A DNA stretch of 64,000 bases. Origin: Macrocystis pyrifera (taxonomy: Eukaryota; Sar; Phaeophyceae; Laminariales; Laminariaceae). The DNA lies in NCBI GenBank assembly GCA_031763025.1, contig JASSKH010000007.1, forward strand, positions 8,695,930 to 8,759,929, given 5' to 3'. The position numbers were made by a program, and so were the translations under genes. The notes beneath the pieces are model-generated. The model was not told where the DNA came from. It ran no database searches and saw only the letters and a list, made by a program, of their open reading frames with translations. The number at the start of each line of letters is the position of its first letter. Position 1 is the first letter of the stretch. This document shows, one piece after another, positions 62,346-64,000 of this stretch.

Positions 62346-64000
62346 GCGCGCCCCCGTACGCCGCCCCGCGTCGACAACGGTCTCCTTCTCCGCGGTTGAC
62401 GACGAAAGACACACAGCACAACAAAACACGACGCAATACGTGGGTACACAACACGATAACAACAGCAACAACAACAACCGAAAAAACACCACCACCACCA
62501 CCACCACCACCACCCACCGCCGCCGCCGACGCCGACAACGACACTCACCAGCTCGACATGCATGCTGGAGCCAAAAAAGCTCCTCCACAAAGCCGACCTC
62601 CACAAGCCACTCCTCCATCGCCTCCGAGGTCACCCACGCCGTCTTCCGGCTCTGCCCTACCAGCGGGACCCATTCGCCACCGCCACCTCCGCTGTTCGGC
62701 AAGAGTAACCAAGCCGCATATGTGCATCAGCCCCGCCAGCCGCCTCTCTAGGGACGGGCATCGGAATACCTGCGACGGGCGAAACATCCGCGGTCAACTA
62801 GGTCAGAGACGGCGGCAAGTGCGACGGCGGCGGCGGCAACGGCGATGGGGGTGTGCAATGGTACTAAATGCGTGTCCATTCCCCCCTTTCTAATCTTATT
62901 CCTTCCTTCCTTCCTTCTTTCCCTCTTCCTCCTCCTCCTCGTTGTCAAGCTGGGCTGAACCATGTTTTCTTCCTCCTCCTCATCCTCCTCCACCTCCTCT
63001 CCTCTTCTCGCTCTCTCCTCGTCCTCGCCCCCCTCTTCAAGCGGGGCTTAGTTGAGCTGGGGTTAGATGAGCGGAGCGGAGCTGAGCCGCGGCGTCGCCC
63101 GCCCGCCCCACACCCAATAGCACGCCCCGCCGCTTATAACCCCTTTTACGACCAGAGACAAACTATATTCGGACAACTGCAATAGAACACTCGAAATGTC
63201 CTTGTAAAATGGGTACAGAGTCGCATGCAATAGTGAGAAAATACCTAAAGAAACGGCAAGCGATAGATAAGTCTTCGCGAGAGGGAGGGCGTGGGAACAG
63301 GTGTAAGGAGGCGTACGAAGAAAGGGAAAGACAAGCGGGATGCAGAGGAGGATAAAATGGGGCGAGCACGAAACCCTCTTTCGCGAGCGGAACGACTGAT
63401 CTTTCCCGGTGCACACGATACATTTATGAGTGCGCTTGGCGAGTCCTGCGCGCACGTTACATCATACTGCTGAACACACGCAACCACGGCCACCGAGGGA
63501 GGGTGGGGGAACAATCAACAGCAGGGACCGGCGGCGATAACCGGCGGCGCTACTAGCATACGCCACCATCGCTGTCGCCACCGCCGCCACCCCCCCTTCC
63601 ATCTGACGCTCGCCCAACGCCCCCCCGTACGACAAACAGCACAACGAAAATACCTCCGGCCCATCCACGCTTGCAGCGCCAATCTCTCCCCCCCGCCCTC
63701 TTCCTCACACACCTTCATAGAAATCGCTAGCTCAAGTTGCTCCAGCTCCTGCAGCAGAGGAAGCGGGGGGTTGGCGGCGACCTTCGCCCCGCTGCAGCTC
63801 AGAGCCAGCTCCCTCACGCTCGACACGCACTCCGTGATCTCCGCCTTCGTCGCCGCCCGCATCGACTCCGACGGTGCCGACAGCAGCCCCGTCACCGCGC
63901 ACTCCTTGAGGGTCCAGTTCAGCTCCTTCAGCGACTGGTTCGATGCGTACGTGCGCAGGGCCTTCCCGAGCCTGAACGTCTCCAGGACCTCTCCAAAGGA
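15903..64000 (-). CDS. Giant ubiquitin-specific protease (USP9X/FAF type), 33 exons, partial at both ends
   Basis: Spliced on the minus strand from 64000 down to 15903, about 3,270 codons over 48 kb. Order: helical repeats (exons 1-14), ubiquitin-like fold (exon 15 and start of 16), Ser/Gly/Ala/Gln-rich linker (16), helical repeats (17-25), USP catalytic domain (26-33). Segment order and spacing match what I know of animal USP9X, which edits ubiquitin on trafficking and signalling proteins; substrates here cannot be inferred. Exon borders were placed by GT-AG sites plus phase; most phases agree. Apparent one-base slips occur in exons 2, 4, 16 (two), 16/17, 20, 24, 25 (two), 32 and 33, mostly at homopolymers. 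Exon 1 is cut by the window edge, and the exon after 33 is missing at the gap. USP24 or USP34 relatives are the main alternatives. Confidence 0.88.
16358..16472. repeat. 9-bp repeat (right arm)
   Basis: Mirror of 13876-13990. Confidence 0.9.
17242..18168 (-). CDS. Exon 32 (c7), right arm, with frame slips
   Basis: Mirror of 12177-13097 but 927 instead of 921 bases. Near 17710 an extra A shifts the frame out of the Ala-rich version into a Gly/Val-rich one, and later length changes restore it, so the exon still ends NPTGYRLKGIV. The left-arm reading is more credible. Confidence 0.88.
18555..18752 (-). CDS. Exon 31 (c6), right arm
   Basis: Mirror of 11593-11790, 198 bases with the same CYLCEKC and VHLKRFEFDL motifs and intact frame. 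Confidence 0.95.
19591..19647 (-). CDS. Exon 30 (c5), right arm
   Basis: Mirror of 10416-10472, 57 bases, DKDSLEGSLQLLVAGEMLT, GT-AG borders kept. Confidence 0.92.
19902..20228. repeat. Minisatellite, ~64-bp unit (right arm)
   Basis: Mirror of 9836-10162. Confidence 0.88.
22914..23021. mobile_element. TA-MITE copy 5 (right arm)
   Basis: Mirror of 7049-7156. Confidence 0.9.
23598..23658 (-). CDS. Exon 29 (c4), right arm
   Basis: Mirror of 6414-6474, 61 bases, with the same Ser-for-Cys change in the first zinc position. Confidence 0.92.
24785..24893. mobile_element. TA-MITE copy 4 (right arm)
   Basis: Mirror of 5178-5285, with two extra C in one end. Confidence 0.9.
25727..25837. mobile_element. 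TA-MITE copy 3 (right arm)
   Basis: Mirror of 4232-4340, with two extra C in one end. Confidence 0.9.
26579..26733 (-). CDS. Exon 28 (c3, Asp box), right arm
   Basis: Mirror of 3332-3486, 155 bases, reads DYDGQPLRHAEQKDVNEF, phase 2 end. Confidence 0.93.
27893..27964 (-). CDS. Exon 27 (c2), right arm
   Basis: Mirror of 2094-2165, 72 bases, identical product VLFASLRISQRKFYDT. Confidence 0.92.
28239..28588 (-). mobile_element. tRNA-headed SINE, right arm
   Basis: Mirror of 1471-1820. Confidence 0.85.
28934..29063. mobile_element. TA-MITE copy 2 (right arm)
   Basis: Mirror of 995-1124, including the G-run expansion in the inverted end. Confidence 0.9.
29176..29285. mobile_element. TA-MITE copy 1 (right arm)
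   Basis: Mirror of 774-882. Confidence 0.9.
29798..29953 (-). CDS. Exon 26 (c1, Cys box), right arm
   Basis: Mirror of 106-261. The upstream exon 25 ends VGLQNQ in phase 0, so the join reads VGLQNQGATCYMNSLL, the expected active-site block. This join proves that the right arm belongs to the large gene at 30349-64000. Confidence 0.96.
30349..31185 (-). CDS. Exon 25, region just before the catalytic domain
   Basis: Starts SDASDRLLVSLLHALTVAV after ccctcag and ends EPWDYDPTSVLKESGQH then VGLQNQ before gttcga. SGLIRFLYEGCLFPPACEQ in the middle matches the helical segment before the USP9X active site. The exon needs two one-base corrections to stay open: the G7 at 31057-31063 and the C run at about 30521-30530 each seem one base too long. 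With both, its phase (1 base in, 0 out) fits both neighbours. The long plus-strand frames here are shadows. Confidence 0.85.
31635..32792 (-). CDS. Exon 24, helical repeat plus Gly/Ala/Gln-rich linker
   Basis: Starts SVPIKPLVSAVAHVLTLVAA after gcgcag, then LERHPALGSLLRALFIRVSN and SVRRAACAVLFRASYW, which resembles the KTVRQVAQEQFF helix of USP9X. A variable linker with a Gln run follows, then LLEEAARRLAAHEFTETF. C5 at 32709-32713 is one base too long for the frame. After that correction the exon ends in phase 2 (AA), which joins the leading G of exon 25. Confidence 0.86.
32868..32995 (-). mobile_element. LINE 3' end, truncated copy
   Basis: About 125 bp matching 48880-49001 in reverse, including GCGCCC, GTTGGAGGTGT and CAACAAATGAGTACC. 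Only the 3' end is present, as expected for 5'-truncated retrotransposition. It lies just upstream of exon 24 in gene direction. Confidence 0.75.
33264..33389 (-). CDS. Exon 23, helical repeat
   Basis: Forty-two codons between tctctcag and gtatgg: EPCAVEPDAEQSRPP, then VLSDAVYLLLSLLRQ, an amphipathic helix. Phase 0 at both ends and fully open. Confidence 0.82.
33669..33778. mobile_element. TA-MITE, single-copy region
   Basis: Complete element with TA on both sides in the intron between exons 22 and 23. Confidence 0.92.
34551..34649. mobile_element. TA-MITE lacking its left end
   Basis: The first ~15 bp of the inverted end are replaced by unrelated sequence; the right end GGTCCCCCGTAATA is intact. 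Confidence 0.85.
36055..36362 (-). mobile_element. tRNA-headed SINE, diverged copy
   Basis: Body and head both present. The B box is GGGTTCGAGTCTC, closest to a real tRNA of all copies. The head differs from the other copies in its D-arm part. Confidence 0.82.
36440..36530. repeat. CTG trinucleotide repeat
   Basis: About 16 near-perfect CTG units, then interrupted ones. Intronic. Confidence 0.88.
37809..38030 (-). mobile_element. Poly-C-tailed short element
   Basis: About 220 bp of the family, diverged, with GGATGTACTCATGTGATGCA at the tail side. Confidence 0.78.
38090..38298 (-). mobile_element. Poly-C-tailed short element
   Basis: A second copy 60 bp from the previous one. Both sides are bordered by G tracts (38036-38068 and 38307-38332). 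Confidence 0.8.
38447..38596 (-). CDS. Exon 22, probable
   Basis: Fifty codons from acceptor cttgtag: LYRSAGGQKKRRTVNKCR, then MLGFCDFLVVVRVCSLRSL before donor gtttct. Phases fit both neighbours. No recognisable motif. A run of A on the sense strand could hide a slip. Confidence 0.55.
38716..38859 (-). CDS. Exon 21, probable
   Basis: Forty-eight codons after cgttccag: TCASAERWSPATLFHG, a Pro run, then KIASAANKV before gtgagg. Phase 0 in and out. A second open frame exists in the same bases, so the frame is chosen by phase alone. Confidence 0.6.
39147..39406 (-). CDS. Exon 20, helical repeat with one-base slip
   Basis: Opens LGKSYLELKLSIWLCTFSAE after gtcacag and ends LGAALLSRVLHRFFQLDV then AYFQ before gtgtat. 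The two halves are in different frames. Adding one base at C5 39322-39326 joins them and gives 87 codons with phase 0 at both ends. Confidence 0.8.
40008..40113. mobile_element. TA-MITE inserted in a TAC microsatellite
   Basis: The element sits inside (TAC)n, with repeat units directly on both sides, so the TA target duplication is visible within the repeat. The left end has lost a few bases. Confidence 0.9.
40316..40441 (-). CDS. Exon 19, helical repeat
   Basis: Forty-two codons: IVDAFCTSRVNLSG, then AWTLRFCSLGGVEHLVSALK before donor gtgccc. The second part resembles the FLKSGGLPLVLSML helix of USP9X. Phase 0 both ends. The acceptor gaacaag has a weak pyrimidine tract. Confidence 0.82.
40542..40651. 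mobile_element. TA-MITE, single-copy region
   Basis: Complete element with TA duplications, about 430 bp from the copy at 40008. Confidence 0.92.
41572..41688 (-). CDS. Exon 18, helical repeat
   Basis: Thirty-nine codons after tatcccag: AFPVDPTVVKNLRSLRK, then RRCYRFVYALQ before gtgacc. Joined to LWRILQ of exon 17 it matches the VLMKLMPPDSTTIEKLR stretch of USP9X closely. Confidence 0.88.
42418..42612 (-). CDS. Exon 17, helical repeat, frame at start unresolved
   Basis: Bounded by atacag and gtgcag, 195 bases. The end reads VDHNASLWRILQ in phase 0 and fits exon 18. Exon 16 leaves phase 2, so the start of exon 17 would be in another frame (EMSSAGDWIQRVAAAAV). One more slip must lie in exon 16 or 17. 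Confidence 0.72.
42756..44626 (-). CDS. Exon 16, end of ubiquitin-like fold plus long low-complexity linker
   Basis: Begins TRRKGNTVAEKLEQDGASLE after atacag, completing the ubiquitin-like domain of exon 15. Then Ser/Ala/Gly-rich linker, MEDLLDGWTEDENPSRWQ, a Gln run (43850-43880), a Gly run, and finally PQHMDQLFDMLELDLGFG. At 1,871 bases it is by far the longest exon. Three frames are used in turn: one slip lies near 44225-44275 and one near 43045-43060 (C/G runs), opposite in sign. The linker is likely disordered. Confidence 0.82.
45187..45776 (+). mobile_element. Full-length poly-C-tailed element (copy A)
   Basis: Starts at a short C run and TATATATTATATATGGGTTG, contains a 53-base T tract (45294-45346), then the ~270-bp short-element sequence, and ends in GAGTAC and a C run. 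The whole ~580 bp matches 59179-59741, so the short elements elsewhere are 5'-truncated forms of this. Confidence 0.82.
45941..46098 (-). CDS. Exon 15, ubiquitin-like domain
   Basis: Starts with 2 bases after catgcag and reads TTAVLRVDVQAGPERIPVLE, then STTLGDLRQQVARHFRIPVE and LELVRE before gtgggt. This is the beta-hairpin, linker and helix of a ubiquitin-like fold, located as in USP9X between the N-terminal repeats and the catalytic half. Confidence 0.9.
47323..47446 (+). mobile_element. Truncated poly-C-tailed element
   Basis: Only the last ~95 bp (GTGAAGACCCGACGTGCTCC onward) and a C tail at 47427-47446. Confidence 0.75.
47475..47593 (-). CDS. Exon 14, helical repeat
   Basis: Reads RYLTPRAEVASLHRRVGRC, then ILLLSRFVSRSKQEENGAVA, like the ARQEAVRMVRVLTVLREY helix of USP9X. 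One base in (completes ATA), phase 1 out. The acceptor ggtggcag lacks a pyrimidine tract and was chosen by phase; donor gtaatt. Confidence 0.78.
48428..48998 (+). mobile_element. LINE 3' fragment: C-terminal end of a reverse transcriptase
   Basis: Open reading from KKQGGIGNNFETYGG through GPMDFAKTLKVRYRVGDLDL to MCPCGKTM, then after a one-base slip SRTHIVGE and on to QMTKASNK and TGA at 48995-48997. CxC, H and a following Cys position (here Arg) form the Cys/His knuckle common behind the reverse transcriptase of many LINEs. The 5' part including the polymerase motifs is missing. A C tract precedes it (48400-48426) and C-rich sequence follows GAGTAC. Degenerate, not active. Confidence 0.75.
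49055..49403 (-). CDS. Exon 13, helical repeat plus Gly-rich tail
   Basis: Reads SQASLAAAALIVELHLRLGP, then FVDTCLHHLRSYTSRMRALI, matching ASRAIDLLKEIYTNLGPRL and the following helix of USP9X. A Gly/Ser-rich loop ends in SGTRDL before gtgagt, phase 2. Confidence 0.9.
49425..49483. repeat. CAG repeat
   Basis: About 19 perfect GCA/CAG units, lying about 22 bp upstream of exon 13 in gene direction, so non-coding for this gene. Confidence 0.92.
49904..50183 (-). CDS. Exon 12, Gly-rich loop plus helix, GC donor
   Basis: Opens AIRPDTKAAGGSG after cgcgcag, runs through a Gly/Ser loop and ends MDLEGLKTLWEIVLNATG, equivalent to LELIGLDYLWRVVIQSN. The exon end that fits the frame and exon 13 is CTACAG before gcgaga, a GC-AG intron. 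No GT site nearby gives the right phase. Confidence 0.84.
50999..51132 (-). CDS. Exon 11, helical repeat
   Basis: Reads LQESVLTYLFEKKLAAVSFD, then LFGFLFVHVNCRTK before gtttgt. It matches the FFESNVLQLDP to FFKAVNCREGKL segment of USP9X. Two bases in, phase 0 out. Confidence 0.9.
51199..51255 (-). mobile_element. Severely truncated poly-C-tailed element
   Basis: Only the last ~25 bp (GTACTCATGTCATGCATGGC on the plus strand) behind a G tract at 51199-51227. Confidence 0.65.
51392..51505. repeat. 58-bp tandem duplication
   Basis: TAAGAAAGGAAACGAAATAC to CACGATCATGTTAC occurs twice in a row with two substitutions. Confidence 0.88.
51811..51998. repeat. 94-bp tandem duplication
   Basis: The unit from CTACGGTACCRTACCATTCA to GGGATCCCAAAATA is present twice with few differences, inside sequence rich in TACCATAC. 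Confidence 0.88.
52222..52530 (+). mobile_element. tRNA-headed SINE
   Basis: CCCCGGTGGCTTGGTAGGCG head, AGTTCGAGTCTC B box, and the same body as 1471-1820, ending near an AT repeat. It is inserted in a stretch of simple ACCATAC-type sequence. Confidence 0.85.
52766..52963 (-). CDS. Exon 10, helix and Gly run
   Basis: Reads LALVWLRQACATVGDGSPVA, then a Gly run coded by a GGC/GGG repeat, then SSPSVPGWADEAPGG. AT at the start completes GAT from exon 9. Donor gtacgg, phase 1. Confidence 0.82.
53907..54024 (-). CDS. Exon 9, helical repeat
   Basis: Reads ARLGFLMFALTNSGLNLAEA, then HVDLVWRVLVDEALTPEAA, matching ERLNFLRFLLKDGQLWL and the next helix of USP9X. Phase 0 in, phase 1 out before gtaaaa. 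Confidence 0.9.
54877..55374 (-). CDS. Exon 8, low-complexity linker ending in a conserved YSH motif
   Basis: Starts PRTTYQTARRASRATA after ccgagcag, continues through an Ala/Gly/Ser-rich linker and ends ILNHGRVKINGVTTRYSHLQ then HVQ before gtacgg. RYSHLQHVQ equals RYSHVQEVQ of USP9X. 166 codons, open throughout. Confidence 0.86.
55952..56060 (-). CDS. Exon 7, helical repeat
   Basis: C completes AGC from exon 6, then VPGALEALQRTQRLLPVLLE and EMEYYHKSVASCYGRL before gtgagc. A 43-base G tract lies 16 bases upstream in the intron (56077-56119). Confidence 0.84.
56077..56119. repeat. 43-base G tract
   Basis: Uninterrupted G run 16 bases from the acceptor of exon 7 (C run on the sense strand, where it would act as pyrimidine tract). 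Confidence 0.9.
56303..56485 (+). mobile_element. Truncated poly-C-tailed element
   Basis: About 170 bp of the family, ending GATATATGAGTACACC and a C run. It lies upstream of exon 7 in gene direction. Confidence 0.78.
57027..57180 (-). mobile_element. SINE body fragment without tRNA head
   Basis: Matches the 3' body (AAGCCGTGGACACAGGTGTC on the plus strand) but stops before the tRNA part, so it is 5'-truncated. Confidence 0.7.
57323..57657 (-). CDS. Exon 6, helical repeat
   Basis: Starts QEADERHNTNGGRSP after ctctcag and contains AELTSLAAGHLVSLLKEPEV and LLRRAIATLPAHEAKSW. It ends in AG, phase 2, before gttaaa. The intron behind it has a (GGGA)n repeat. Confidence 0.85.
57700..57815. repeat. 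GGGA repeat
   Basis: Array of GGGA/GGAG units upstream of exon 6 in gene direction. Confidence 0.85.
58125..58300. repeat. ACAGCT hexanucleotide repeat
   Basis: Array of ACAGCT with ACAGCA variants inside the intron after exon 5. Confidence 0.85.
58731..58859 (-). CDS. Exon 5
   Basis: Forty-three codons after tttatag: VYLFTVKALAAHRTAKSTAG, then TTSIGSLRDSQ before gtgtgg. Phase 0 both ends, open. Confidence 0.84.
59179..59741 (+). mobile_element. Full-length poly-C-tailed element (copy B)
   Basis: Same structure as 45187-45776 with a T tract of only 20 (59293-59312) and a longer C run in front (59179-59202). Confidence 0.82.
59742..60509. other. Intron segment downstream of exon 4
   Basis: Non-coding. 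Contains a 34-base G tract (about 60051-60083), an AAC-rich stretch, and a LINE-tail copy with a 52-base C tail. Confidence 0.7.
60366..60468 (+). mobile_element. LINE 3' end with 52-base poly-C tail
   Basis: CGTCTCGAAAGGGATGCGTG, GTCAATGGTCAGATGAGTAC, a short spacer, then C at 60417-60468. Confidence 0.75.
60510..60641 (-). CDS. Exon 4, helical repeat with one-base slip
   Basis: After tttcag it reads VVRVMSTVVVNLVPYLSPHK and RLHLFSCVARTP, matching [20 protein letters not shown] of USP9X. Removing one base from G6 at 60543-60548 gives FCKYTEQTLHL in phase 0 into exon 5. The two leading bases (CG) do not fit the phase-0 end of exon 3, so one base is unaccounted for at that junction. Confidence 0.78.
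61948..62049 (-). CDS. Exon 3, helical repeat
   Basis: Thirty-four codons after ctgttag: AKRSEPILTFLAKRNAVSTR, then QLDLLWSSTLGKHE before gtgggt. It matches [20 protein letters not shown] and the AGKHE motif of USP9X. Confidence 0.9.
62549..62651 (-). CDS. Exon 2, helical repeat with one-base slip
   Basis: Reads SRKTAWVTSEAMEEWLVEVG, then FVEELF. A6 at 62573-62578 should be five for the frame to go on as GSSMHVEL before gtgagt, phase 0. The start at agggcag was chosen by phase and is less certain. Confidence 0.78.
63713..64000 (-). CDS. Exon 1 of the visible part (cut by window edge)
   Basis: Open from the edge: SFGEVLETFRLGKALRTYAS, NQSLKELNWTLKECAV and LLQELEQLELAISMK before donor gtgtgt. 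It is alpha-helical and acidic/basic amphipathic like the N-terminal repeats of the family. The protein start lies further right. Confidence 0.85.

Overview
The window is nuclear DNA of a eukaryote with many introns and many repeats. All exons found have GT-AG borders except one GC-AG intron. The coding sequence is GC-rich and full of Ala, Gly, Ser and Gln homopolymers, and introns hold most of the DNA. This would fit a brown alga or related stramenopile, but the lineage is an inference and nothing in the sequence proves it.

One host gene is recognisable: a very large ubiquitin-specific protease (peptidase family C19) of the USP9X/fat-facets type. It runs on the minus strand from the right edge (64000) to about 15903. 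I traced 33 exons, roughly 3,270 codons. In protein order they give a helical-repeat N-terminal half, a ubiquitin-like fold (exons 15-16), a long low-complexity linker with poly-Gln, further helical repeats, and the catalytic domain (exons 26-33) with Cys box, acidic/Asp box, zinc-ribbon remnant and His box. The true N-terminus lies beyond 64000. The last piece of the catalytic domain is not in the window.

Layout. 1-15007 is an inverted copy of 15337-30054, so the eight catalytic exons occur twice, once per strand. The arms meet at a 229-bp single-copy stub and a gap of exactly 100 N (15237-15336). Differences seen between arms are almost all one-base changes in short homopolymers plus large changes in poly-G length. 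This points to a false tail-to-tail join of two versions of one locus rather than a real palindrome. 30055-64000 is single copy and carries exons 1-25.

The introns are a museum of mobile DNA: 14 copies of a ~108-bp MITE with TA target duplications (10 of them mirror pairs); five copies of a tRNA-headed SINE; a LINE 3' fragment encoding the Cys/His tail of its reverse transcriptase, whose stop codon runs straight into a poly-C tail; and a larger family of 5'-truncated elements that share the LINE's 3' end and poly-C tail. Many of the long C/G tracts are tails of these elements. The gene also carries about eight apparent one-base frameshifts, most beside short homopolymers, which suggests incomplete polishing of long-read sequence. 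No CRISPR array, rRNA, functional tRNA, bacterial operon or viral gene was seen.
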